Source of the DNA: a virus
Strand: one strand, 5' to 3'
IMG/VR virus record: IMGVR_UViG_3300034021_000300
Location: 30,186-94,185 of that record
DNA: 64,000 bases
Position 1 is the stretch's first letter. The number at the start of each line of letters is the position of its first letter. This document shows, one piece after another, positions 15,115-21,377 of the stretch. Both the position numbers and the translations under genes were made by a program. Below the pieces are notes generated by a model, which saw only the letters and a list, made by a program, of their open reading frames with translations, was not told the DNA's origin and did no database searches.

Positions 15115-15435
15115 TTATTTTAAATGTCCAAACATATTATCTTCTGATGAAAATAATACTTGGTTGATTGGTAATGCTAATATATTACTATCATCGTGTG
15201 AATGTAATCCTACTTTTAACATAGATTCGATAGTTAAAGGCATATTTTTTCTAAACCATTTATTATCATATATGTAAAATACTTCTCTAGGTAATAACCT
15301 ATCAATCATATCTTGAATACGTTCAGTAAATATACCATTAGTATTATTAGCATATAAAGCTAATATAGTAGATACATAAGGCCATTGTTCCTTAATTTGT
15401 TCTCTGAGCTTTTCAGCTATTTGTAGTTGAGTCAT
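15115..15435 (-). CDS. Hypothetical protein
   Basis: A 106-residue protein starting MTQLQIAEKLREQIKEQWPY, with a helical N-terminal half and a C-terminal portion containing IYDNKWFRKNMPLTIESMLK and SHDDSNILALPINQVL. No family recognised. It begins one base from the stop of the upstream membrane gene. Confidence 0.5.
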   Translation of the reverse strand: MTQLQIAEKLREQIKEQWPYVSTILALYANNTNGIFTERIQDMIDRLLPREVFYIYDNKWFRKNMPLTIESMLKVGLHSHDDSNILALPINQVLFSSEDNMFGHLK

Positions 15436-15436
15436 G

Positions 15437-15628
15437 TTAATGAAATTTAGATGTAAATATACCCCATATCATTCTAATTATTAGTATAACAGGAGCAATC
15501 ATAATTGTAAATATAAAGCCCCCAACTATACCATCATCACTATGAGAATCTTTAATAAATTGGTTAAAATCAAAACAACCATAACCTATCCAGATTATAA
15601 TTGTTAATATTATTTCTAATGTTGTCAT
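15437..15628 (-). CDS. Small two-segment membrane protein
   Basis: A 63-residue protein with hydrophobic stretches at about residues 4-17 (LEIILTIIIWIGYG) and 36-57 (GGFIFTIMIAPVILIIRMIWG), separated by an acidic loop (KDSHSDDG). Overlaps the upstream gene by 4 bases. Function unknown; one of several small membrane proteins of the early arm. Confidence 0.55.
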   Translation of the reverse strand: MTTLEIILTIIIWIGYGCFDFNQFIKDSHSDDGIVGGFIFTIMIAPVILIIRMIWGIFTSKFH

Positions 15629-15834
15629 AATTGTAATAAGTTTTTAAGTCCAAATCTATTTAACCAATCAGAAGTAAACATGTCTATATTATTAAGACCT
15701 GTAAATTTATATTCTTCTATTGCTTCTTTAGGAATTTTTTGATTAGTAAATTCTTCAAATTCTTTAATACAATCTTCTAAAGACATTTTATTATACTTTC
15801 TTGTTAATTCTACTGCTAATAATAGTGCTTTCAT
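15625..15834 (-). CDS. Hypothetical small protein
   Basis: A 69-residue protein (MKALLLAVELTRKYNKMSLE), helical, no recognised family. It is the first gene after the 310-base gene-free stretch 15835-16144 and so probably the first gene of a transcript whose leader carries the inverted-repeat element 15857-15973. Confidence 0.5.
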   Translation of the reverse strand: MKALLLAVELTRKYNKMSLEDCIKEFEEFTNQKIPKEAIEEYKFTGLNNIDMFTSDWLNRFGLKNLLQL

Positions 15835-15856
15835 AATTAGTTAATTTTAGTTAAAA

Positions 15857-15973
15857 TAAAACTGTAATACTGTAAGGATTTAAAGCTTCACTGATATAAA
15901 TATCTCCACCTATTGTTCTTACATATAATATAACTAGCCGATAGTGTTATACTATATTTGTATTACAGTTTTA
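15857..15973 (-). repeat. Long-range inverted-repeat element B (14-bp arms)
   Basis: TAAAACTGTAATAC at 15857-15870 pairs perfectly with GTATTACAGTTTTA at 15960-15973 around 89 bases that hold smaller hairpins (GATAT/ATATC). It lies in the gene-free stretch 15835-16144, just upstream of the ATG at 15834. Perfect 14-base arms 89 bases apart are unlikely by chance even in AT-rich DNA. A structured 5' leader or small RNA is the simplest reading. Confidence 0.55.
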
Positions 15974-16012
15974 ATAATATAAATAAACTTATAGCAAGGT
16001 TCTTTAGTCCTT

Positions 16013-16109
16013 GTATTGTACTCATCACTCTAATTAAAGAGATATAGATTTACTGCTTTTGCCAGTAGCTTACTGGATAGACACGAGGTTAAAGGAATCG
16101 TGACAATAC
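16013..16109 (-). other. Hairpin-rich segment D (possible small RNA)
   Basis: GTATTGT at 16013-16019 pairs with ACAATAC at 16103-16109. Between them, on the minus strand, are two compact hairpins, CACGA/TCGTG and CCAGTA-AGC-TACTGG. There is no T-loop signature, so I do not call a tRNA. It lies between the terminator at 16120-16141 and element B. Confidence 0.35.
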
Positions 16110-16119
16110 TTAGTATAAA

Positions 16120-16141
16120 AAGAGCCTTGTTACAGGCTCTT
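16120..16141 (-). terminator. Intrinsic terminator
   Basis: AAGAGCC at 16120-16126 and GGCTCTT at 16135-16141 form a 7-bp stem with an 8-base loop; on the minus strand it runs into TTTTTAT. It lies 4 bases beyond the stop of the gene at 16145-16330 and closes that unit. Confidence 0.8.
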
Positions 16142-16144
16142 ATA

Positions 16145-16330
16145 TTACAGAAGATTATCACTATCAGGTGATAAGTCTATTTCAATCTTACGAACTTGCA
16201 TTGCCTCTAATGTTTGAAGCAATTCAGTCATTTCTTTAGACCTGTTGAAAACATAATCATTTGATTCAGCATTTTTAATGGCAGAATTTTGTAATGATTT
16301 CATTTTATTAGGTGATATAACTAATTCCAT
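16145..16330 (-). CDS. Hypothetical small protein
   Basis: A 61-residue protein (MELVISPNKMKSLQNSAIKN), helical, ending IEIDLSPDSDNLL. It is a single-gene unit with its own terminator and an inverted-repeat leader (element C). No family recognised. Confidence 0.55.
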   Translation of the reverse strand: MELVISPNKMKSLQNSAIKNAESNDYVFNRSKEMTELLQTLEAMQVRKIEIDLSPDSDNLL

Positions 16331-16378
16331 TTTGTGTATGTGTTTGAATGTTATTGCTATAATATTATAAGGTAAAAT

Positions 16379-16500
16379 TATTAATTGTAATACAAGACTG
16401 TTTAGTTCTTGTTATGGCTTATATGACCATATGTCTTTCAGAGCTCAGCTGTGCCTATCTGATTAACTATATTACATATTACAATTAATATAGTGTAGCA
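16379..16500 (-). repeat. Long-range inverted-repeat element C (14-bp arms)
   Basis: TATTAATTGTAATA at 16379-16392 pairs with TATTACAATTAATA at 16487-16500 around 94 bases that hold an internal ACAAGA/TCTTGT hairpin. It occupies the leader of the gene at 16145-16330. Same architecture as element B (14-bp arms, about 90 enclosed bases), though I see no clear sequence identity beyond the shared GTAATA core. Confidence 0.55.
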
Positions 16501-16553
16501 CATAGTGCTTAGAGAAGAATAACCCTCGTAGAGAGTTATATCTCAAAGTGATT

Positions 16554-16574
16554 AAAGGGACTATTCGTCCCTTT
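16554..16574 (-). terminator. Terminator-like hairpin overlapping a gene end
   Basis: AAAGGGAC at 16554-16561 and GTCCCTTT at 16567-16574 form an 8-bp stem with a 5-base loop. It overlaps the last codons and stop of the gene at 16561-16839. The following T-run is short (TTTAAT), so termination may be partial. Confidence 0.6.
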
Positions 16575-16839
16575 TCATCATCAATGTGTTGCAGGTAACC
16601 TCTTTTACCTCGCCATTATCATCTGTAATCTCTACCTGTCTTGGGATTACAGTGAAATGTGCTACATTAATGTCCATTGTAGCATCCTTAGTTTCCTGAT
16701 TATCCAATGAAATGTAGAAGGTTAGTTTACGTGAGATACTGTTATTCTCGCCTACTTTCTGAGTAGTGTTAGTAACAATCTTAGTGAAAAACTTACCTGA
16801 AAGGTCTGACTTGCGTGAAAATTCTACTGTAAATAGCAT
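16561..16839 (-). CDS. Hypothetical first gene of the early arm
   Basis: A 92-residue, beta-rich protein (MLFTVEFSRKSDLSGKFFTK, then RKLTFYISLDNQETKDATMD, VAHFTVIPRQVEI). It is the gene nearest the divergent control region and, with a terminator-like hairpin at its end, looks like a separately and strongly expressed unit. The size and strand pattern would suit a small OB-fold or decoration protein, but no signature confirms it. Confidence 0.55.
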   Translation of the reverse strand: MLFTVEFSRKSDLSGKFFTKIVTNTTQKVGENNSISRKLTFYISLDNQETKDATMDINVAHFTVIPRQVEITDDNGEVKEVTCNTLMMKRDE

Positions 16840-17080
16840 AAGCTGCGGATTTATTAAGTTTGTTTATAGAACACGGTGGATGAGTTTCCCCGCTGAACTT
16901 ATGAGGGGGTGTTGTTTGGGGCTGGAACTTAATTCACTACACATACACCATTTCAAAAAATATTTCCAAAAATTTTTAGTGGGGGGTATCAAATATCCTA
17001 TATAAACATGGGGGGTATGTTTTTTATTTTAGTAACTTTTTTGTACCTTGCAAGTATAATTGCTATAAAATAATAAGCGA
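16840..17080. promoter_or_regulatory. Divergent control region at the strand switch
   Basis: The 241 bases between the divergent genes at 16839 and 17081 hold no gene. A direct repeat of TGGGGGGTAT occurs at 16980-16989 and 17009-17018, 29 bases apart, unusual in this AT-rich genome, with further G-runs at about 16904-16922. Facing left, CAAATATC at 16990-16997 reads GATATTTG on the minus strand (7 of 8 to the Bacteroidota -7 box TAnnTTTG); facing right, TACCTTGC near 17043 is a weaker match. This is the natural place for early and late control and a candidate origin. Confidence 0.6.
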
Positions 17081-17413
17081 ATGCACAAATTACATATACC
17101 TATATACGAAATACCTTTATTTGTGTATATAGGATACCCACCTGAAGGTATTAGAAAGAAGTATAATATAGATCCAGGGTTAGATGCAGTAGCTGCTGTA
17201 CATGAAATAGAAGGTGCACTTTTAGTATGGTTCCACCCAACAGAATTTATACCATCTTTAGTAGCACATGAAGTAATACATCTTAAGAACTTGATATTCA
17301 CACATATATCTTTTAAACAAGATCCTACAAATGATGAAGCAGAAGCTTATCTTGTAGAATACTTAGTAAAAGAAATAGAGAAAGTTTTCAAAAAATACAA
17401 CCAATCAAAATAA
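17081..17413 (+). CDS. Mini zinc metallopeptidase (HExxH)
   Basis: A 110-residue protein whose core VAHEVIHLKN carries the zincin motif HEVIH (H63, E64, H67), followed about 19 residues later by DEAEAYLVEYLV (E86 or E88), a plausible third ligand in a gluzincin-type arrangement. This is about as small as a zincin can be, similar to minimal domains of the ImmA/IrrE or SprT kind; which one it is cannot be settled. It is the first rightward gene after the strand switch. Substrate unknown; cleaving a host regulator or a phage virion precursor are both conceivable. Confidence 0.7.
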   Translation: MHKLHIPIYEIPLFVYIGYPPEGIRKKYNIDPGLDAVAAVHEIEGALLVWFHPTEFIPSLVAHEVIHLKNLIFTHISFKQDPTNDEAEAYLVEYLVKEIEKVFKKYNQSK

Positions 17414-17414
17414 T

Positions 17415-17427
17415 TTTCGTATTATTG
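17415..17427 (+). promoter_or_regulatory. Promoter candidate upstream of the structured RNA
   Basis: TTTCGTATTATTG: the last eight bases (TATTATTG) match TAnnTTTG at 7 of 8, and the TTTCGTAT core recurs at 20025 and 29770, both directly in front of operons. Confidence 0.45.
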
Positions 17428-17429
17428 CA

Positions 17430-17625
17430 CATCTCTTTACACCCCACTAGGTAATCATGCAGTGGGCAGACGTAGGATTGTAAGAAGTAGCTTGAGGGAA
17501 ACCTGTCATAGTGAAAATGAGTTTTCTCCTACAGAGGTAAAAGGATATAGTAAGTAATTGTTTGCTCTCACCAATGTAAGGTACAGGAAAGAAGAGCTGT
17601 AGGTTTAAGACGGGACAATGAAAGT
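17430..17625 (+). ncRNA. Candidate structured non-coding RNA upstream of groEL
   Basis: Most of the 364-base gene-free stretch 17414-17777. Visible pairings in order: CCCACT/AGTGGG (about 17443-17465, 12-base loop); GTAGGA (17472) with TCCTAC (17527), enclosing a GAAAA-TGA-GTTTTC hairpin; AGAG/CTCT further on; TACAG/CTGTA near 17582-17601; and AAACCT with AGGTTT closing much of the region. Base composition is less AT-rich and purine-richer than flanking DNA. It follows a promoter-like box. I recognise no known RNA family. It could be a free small RNA or a long leader of the groEL message. Confidence 0.5.
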
Positions 17626-17731
17626 TATATCTGAAATAGAAATGGGAAGGCCAAAAGTTTTCTCAGGGCTTAAATTATCTTCAAAATTTCAAAAATTTCT
17701 TAAAAACTGTAAAAAAATAGTAAAATATTTA

Positions 17732-17760
17732 TTGCAGGTTGGGTTTTTTGTGTATATTTG
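17732..17760 (+). promoter_or_regulatory. Bacteroidota-type promoter of groEL
   Basis: TATATTTG at 17753-17760 is a perfect TAnnTTTG -7 box, with TTG at 17732-17734 18 bases upstream as the -33 element. The groEL ATG follows at 17778, giving a leader of only about 10 bases. This is the best host-type promoter in the window. Confidence 0.75.
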
Positions 17761-17777
17761 CTCAAAACAATTCAAAA

Positions 17778-19343
17778 ATGAGCAAAATAATAGAATTTCA
17801 CACAAGATCCCTCCAGAAAGGTGCTAACATTTTAGCAAATGCAGTAAAAGGTACTCTTGGCCCACAAGGAAGGAATGTAATTCTTTCACGTCAATTCAAT
17901 GCACCACACATTACTAAAGATGGTGTTAGTGTAGCTTCTTCAATAAAGCTTGAAGATCCAAATGAAAATCTTGGAGCACAACTTTTACAGGAGATAGCTA
18001 ATAAAACACTGGAAGTCTCAGGAGATGGTACTACTACAAGTATTGTTTTAGCACAAACCATTCTTAATGAAGGACTAAGACTAATAGCTGAAGGCACAAA
18101 TCCTGTAAAATTAAAGAAAGGTATAGAGCTAGCAACAGTAGAAGCTATACAATCCATTAAATCACAATCACTACTATTACAATCAGATTCAATACTTAAT
18201 GTAGCTACTATATCAGCTAATAATGACTTTACTATAGGTAAACTAATAGCTGATGCTGTAAATCTAGTAGGAGAAGAAGGGCTTATTACAGTTGAAGAAT
18301 CAAGGTCTACTGAAACATACATAGAAGTTACAGAAGGACTAAAGATAGATAAAGGGTACATTTCACCTTACTTTGTTACTGACCCAAACAAAATGGTAGT
18401 AGAATATCAAAATGCACTTATCCTGATTACAGATGAAAAGATAACAGCTACTACTCAAATACTTAAGTACTTAGAAGCTTGTGTAAAAGAACAAAGAGCT
18501 CTTATTATTATCTGTGAAGACTTAGTAGATGAAGCTCTTTCTACCCTTGTAGTAAATAGAATGAAAGGTATCAAAGTAGCAGCTATCAAAGCTCCTGCAC
18601 ATGGTGACCATAAGAAAGAACTACTACAGGATATAGCTACTATTACTGGTGGTCTATACATTACCCAAGATAAAGGACTATCACTAGAATCTTCTCAACT
18701 ATCTTCTTTAGGTCAATCAGATGTAAAAATCTTTAAAGACTCTACCACTCTTATTAATGGTAAAGGCAAGAAAGAAGACATACTTATCAGAGTATCTCAA
18801 ATTAAAGAACAAGCCAAACACGCTGAATTACAGTTTGACCAAGATAGGCTGACCAAGAGAGCACAAAAACTTTCAGGAGGAGCAGCTGTATTATACGTAG
18901 GAGCAACTACTGAAACAGAATTAAAAGAAAAAGCTGATAGAATAGATGATGCTCTTTGTGCTACAAAAGCTGCAATAGCTGAAGGTATAGTACCAGGAGG
19001 TGGAACAGCATTTATAAAAGCAATAGCTTCTATTTCTTCTTCAAAAGATAAAGACATTCAGTCAGGTATAGACTTAATAAAGAAAGCATTAGAAGCACCT
19101 CTTCGTCAAATACTTCAAAATGCAGGACTAGAAGAAGATCCTATTATTTCTAAGGTAAAGAAAGGCAAACAGTTTAATGCCAAGTCAGAGCAGTATGAAG
19201 ATCTATTAGTTTCAGGAGTAATAGACCCAACAAAAGTAGTAAGAGTAGCCTTGGAAAACGCATCATCAGTATGTGCCCTATTCCTAACCACATCTTGTGT
19301 AGTAGCAGAAAAATATATAGAAACCCCAATGAACTTTAATTAA
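17778..19343 (+). CDS. groEL: Chaperonin GroEL (large subunit)
   Basis: A 521-residue, full-length type I chaperonin. Equatorial ATP site: TLGPQGRNV (26-34), TKDGV (46-50, equivalent to the catalytic loop Asp) and GDGTTT (82-87). The C-terminal equatorial signature GGAAVLYVGATTETELKEK and AAIAEGIVPGGGTAF are intact. It ends METPMNFN-like with no GGM-rich tail, and the apical domain is diverged from host GroELs. I start at MSKIIEF (17778), just after a perfect Bacteroidota promoter; an upstream in-frame extension to 17739 crosses that promoter. It forms an operon with groES (5 bases downstream). It probably folds phage proteins or replaces host chaperonin late in infection (inference from phage EL-type GroELs). 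Confidence 0.96.
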   Translation: MSKIIEFHTRSLQKGANILANAVKGTLGPQGRNVILSRQFNAPHITKDGVSVASSIKLEDPNENLGAQLLQEIANKTLEVSGDGTTTSIVLAQTILNEGLRLIAEGTNPVKLKKGIELATVEAIQSIKSQSLLLQSDSILNVATISANNDFTIGKLIADAVNLVGEEGLITVEESRSTETYIEVTEGLKIDKGYISPYFVTDPNKMVVEYQNALILITDEKITATTQILKYLEACVKEQRALIIICEDLVDEALSTLVVNRMKGIKVAAIKAPAHGDHKKELLQDIATITGGLYITQDKGLSLESSQLSSLGQSDVKIFKDSTTLINGKGKKEDILIRVSQIKEQAKHAELQFDQDRLTKRAQKLSGGAAVLYVGATTETELKEKADRIDDALCATKAAIAEGIVPGGGTAFIKAIASISSSKDKDIQSGIDLIKKALEAPLRQILQNAGLEEDPIISKVKKGKQFNAKSEQYEDLLVSGVIDPTKVVRVALENASSVCALFLTTSCVVAEKYIETPMNFN

Positions 19344-19348
19344 TTAAT

Positions 19349-19624
19349 ATGAAAACATCAAATGTAACACCAGTACCTCTTGGAGAAAGAGTCATAGTAG
19401 AACCAATAGTAGAAAAGCAAGAATCAGAGTTATTCTTAGCTGAAACTAAATTACCACCTGCAACACAAGGTATAATAAAAGCTGTATCAGAACAAGTAAC
19501 TACTTTAAAAGTAGGAGATGTAGTACAGTTTAGCCCTAATACAGGAGTACCTTTACTTATGGTAGATAATGCCTACCTATTAATGAGAGTAGGAGATATA
19601 ATTTGTAAATTTGTTGAACTTTAA
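19349..19624 (+). CDS. groES: Co-chaperonin GroES
   Basis: A 91-residue GroES. The beta-barrel core is clear: PVPLGERVIVEPIVEKQE (8-25), TQGIIKAVSEQV (39-50), LKVGDVVQFSPNTGVPL (53-69) and the final strand VGDIICKFVEL. The mobile loop, which docks on GroEL, reads ESELFLAETKLPP in place of the usual GGIxLP: the Gly-Gly is lost but a hydrophobic triplet LFL is kept. It lies 5 bases after groEL, so both components of the folding machine are phage-encoded. Confidence 0.93.
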   Translation: MKTSNVTPVPLGERVIVEPIVEKQESELFLAETKLPPATQGIIKAVSEQVTTLKVGDVVQFSPNTGVPLLMVDNAYLLMRVGDIICKFVEL

Positions 19625-19634
19625 AAATATAACT

Positions 19635-19967
19635 ATGAATTTTGGAGAAGCATTAGCTGAAGTTAAAAATGGAAACCTTGTTGCAAGAGAAGGTTGGAAT
19701 GGTAAAAAGATGTTTATATTTATGCGTCCATACGATAACATAGATATAACTGTAATACCAAATATCAAATCTTTACCAGAAAAAGTGAAGAAATATATGG
19801 TAGAGGAATTTGCAAAAGGCGAAACTCACTTTGTAAGTGGTAACCCTATACAGGTACATTTTGGAGAATACCTGTGTATGAAAGACCCACTAGGTAATAT
19901 TGTAAATGGTTGGTTAGCAAGCCAAACAGATATGTTAGCTGAAGATTGGATTGTTTTTGAAGTATAA
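19635..19967 (+). CDS. tad2: DUF2829 protein, Tad2-type anti-Thoeris protein
   Basis: A 110-residue DUF2829 domain. Signature pieces: MNFGEALAEVKNGNLVAREG at the start, WNGKKMFIFM, and the closing GWLASQTDMLAEDWIVFE (about 92-109), which are the family's most conserved stretches. DUF2829 proteins include Tad2, which binds the cyclic ADP-ribose-type signal made by Thoeris ThsB and so prevents ThsA activation. I start at MNFGEAL (19635), not at an upstream in-frame ATG (19611) inside groES. It is the third gene of the groEL-groES transcript and is followed by a terminator. Family identity is strong; anti-Thoeris activity of this copy is inferred. Confidence 0.85.
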   Translation: MNFGEALAEVKNGNLVAREGWNGKKMFIFMRPYDNIDITVIPNIKSLPEKVKKYMVEEFAKGETHFVSGNPIQVHFGEYLCMKDPLGNIVNGWLASQTDMLAEDWIVFEV

Positions 19968-19976
19968 TTGTTTAAG

Positions 19977-20000
19977 AGAGCTACGAAAGTAGCTCTTTTT
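19977..20000 (+). terminator. Strong intrinsic terminator closing the chaperonin/tad2 operon
   Basis: AGAGCTAC (19977-19984), loop GAAA, GTAGCTCT (19989-19996), then a T-run. Perfect 8-bp stem with a GNRA tetraloop. Confidence 0.9.
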
Positions 20001-20024
20001 GCTTATGCAACTAATTAAAAACTA

Positions 20025-20037
20025 TTTCGTATATTTA
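20025..20037 (+). promoter_or_regulatory. Promoter candidate for the packaging/head operon
   Basis: TTTCGTATATTTA: TATATTTA (20030-20037) matches TAnnTTTG at 7 of 8. It follows the terminator directly and sits 4 bases before the ATG at 20042, so the transcript would be almost leaderless or use the second ATG at 20048. The TTTCGTATATT core is identical to that at 29770. Confidence 0.55.
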
Positions 20038-20041
20038 CCCT

Positions 20042-20224
20042 ATGACAATGCCAAGAGTTTTTTCTATAGAATGTGAATCAGTAACAGGACTTATCAAAGC
20101 TACATTGAATGTAGAGAAGATATTTCAAACCTGTATGCTTGAAGGTGAGCATTACCTTACAGAAACTTTTAGCTTGGAAGATAAACACTTTTTAGTTGTT
20201 ACAGTATGGAACTCAGAGGAATAA
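20042..20224 (+). CDS. Hypothetical small protein
   Basis: A 60-residue beta-rich protein (MTMPRVFSIECESVTGLIKA) with no recognised family. First gene of the rightward head operon; translation might begin at the second ATG (20048). Overlaps the next gene by 19 bases. Confidence 0.5.
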   Translation: MTMPRVFSIECESVTGLIKATLNVEKIFQTCMLEGEHYLTETFSLEDKHFLVVTVWNSEE

Positions 20225-20502
20225 CAGACCTATATAATACAAAGCTAACAGAAGAAGGGCCAAAAGAGTTTCTTGTAAAAAGAAATGCATCTTTTAAAAT
20301 CTACTGTGAACCTTTTCATTTGGGGGCACATGCTGAAGTACTTAACTTACGTACAGGTAAAGTGTTTAAAGACAGGTGTCAGGTACATATAGAAAATATG
20401 GGAGTAGTTGTAGTTAAAATAGCTGCTACCAAACTAAATGAACTGAAAAAGCAACATTCACAAAATAAGACAGTAGGATTTCATGCGCACAAAGGTAATT
20501 AG
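20206..20502 (+). CDS. Hypothetical protein
   Basis: A 98-residue protein, probably beta-rich (KEFLVKRNASFKIYCEPFHL, HAEVLNLRTGKVFKDR). No recognised domain. It overlaps both neighbours by about 20 bases and is part of the head operon. Confidence 0.5.
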   Translation: MELRGITDLYNTKLTEEGPKEFLVKRNASFKIYCEPFHLGAHAEVLNLRTGKVFKDRCQVHIENMGVVVVKIAATKLNELKKQHSQNKTVGFHAHKGN

Positions 20503-20905
20503 GAACTACTTTGAAGACTACAACAGCCTGGAAAAGTTTAAAGTAGAATTTCTACAAGAGCTGGATAATTGGAAAGATGAAATGATGTTGCATGATTTAC
20601 ATTACGTAGTACTAGAAGAAATCTATTTACAGGAAACAGAACCTTCTTATACTTTGCAATACGAATTTTATTTGCAGGGAAGATATAAATACCATTTATC
20701 TTTCTCACAAATAAAAGAACACTCTTTACAAGAAAAGAAGAATATACCTGTAAAGGTATTTGTCACAATGGCAGAGTTTAAAGATTTATTGCTTGCATAT
20801 ATGACAGAATATCCTGATATTTGTCCAGACAAGAATAAATTAGTAGTAAACGGAGTTACATTTAAACTCTACTTAGAAGAAATAAACAATGGTAAAACCA
20901 TTTAA
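20483..20905 (+). CDS. Hypothetical protein
   Basis: A 140-residue protein starting MRTKVIRNYFEDYNSLEKFK; mixed helices and strands, no recognised motif. It overlaps the flanking genes by 17-20 bases. Position ahead of terminase suggests a virion or packaging accessory role, by inference only. Confidence 0.5.
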   Translation: MRTKVIRNYFEDYNSLEKFKVEFLQELDNWKDEMMLHDLHYVVLEEIYLQETEPSYTLQYEFYLQGRYKYHLSFSQIKEHSLQEKKNIPVKVFVTMAEFKDLLLAYMTEYPDICPDKNKLVVNGVTFKLYLEEINNGKTI

Positions 20906-21377
20906 TATAAAAGTAAAGAATAAACAAGAATTGTTTTTAGCTTACTTAAAAGCAATAAATTGGACTTTGCCTGAACAGTTAACTGATTCAGAGTTAGAAG
21001 TCCTGTCGTATCTTGTGTATTATAATAACTTCTATGCAGCTGAGATAAAGTCAGATGAAATAAGGTATGACTTACTATTCTCTTCTTCAACAAAAAAGAA
21101 GATAAGGGAAGAGTTTGATATAGATGCACAAAAGTTTGAGACTTACTTAAATAAACTACGTAAAAAAGGTATTATCACAAACAATGCTTTATCTAAACAA
21201 GTAGTAATAACAATGGAAGATAAATTAGAAATACGTTTTACAATGGCTGTAAAAGAAGCGCCAAAACCAATAGAAAATGAAAGACCTTCTTTTGATGCCT
21301 TTGTAGATGAAGCAATAGAAGTACCTGAATTAAAAGCAGTAACTTTTATAGATGATGATGACTTAGATATATTATAA
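20889..21377 (+). CDS. Winged-helix-like protein conserved ahead of terminase
   Basis: A 162-residue protein. LTDSELEVLSYLVYYNN (31-47) and the following FSSSTKKKIREEFDIDAQKF with TYLNKLRKKGIITNN form a plausible winged HTH. The C-terminus is acidic (TFIDDDDLDIL). Proteins of this type lie just upstream of the terminase genes in crAss-like phages, from memory. It may be a regulator of late transcription or a terminase accessory DNA-binding protein; neither is shown by the sequence. Confidence 0.55.
   Translation: MVKPFNIKVKNKQELFLAYLKAINWTLPEQLTDSELEVLSYLVYYNNFYAAEIKSDEIRYDLLFSSSTKKKIREEFDIDAQKFETYLNKLRKKGIITNNALSKQVVITMEDKLEIRFTMAVKEAPKPIENERPSFDAFVDEAIEVPELKAVTFIDDDDLDIL

Noticed and set aside
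16013-16109. Second tRNA in the hairpin-rich segment
   Set aside because: The hairpins CACGA/TCGTG and CCAGTA/TACTGG lack a T-loop TTCRA and a cloverleaf order, so no tRNA is called.
17739-17777. A 13-codon N-terminal extension of groEL
   Set aside because: It would read through the TATATTTG promoter; GroEL family alignment begins at MSKIIEF-like residues, so the ATG at 17778 is preferred.
17618-17827. A 69-codon frame from the ATG at 17618 overlapping the groEL start
   Set aside because: It covers the groEL promoter and first codons in another frame, is Lys-rich without domain character, and its start lies in the structured non-coding stretch. Best treated as chance.
18797-19057. Long open frames on the strand opposite groEL
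   Set aside because: They are the antisense shadow of a highly conserved gene and lack any protein-like features; the same applies to antisense frames over the portal, capsid and spike genes.
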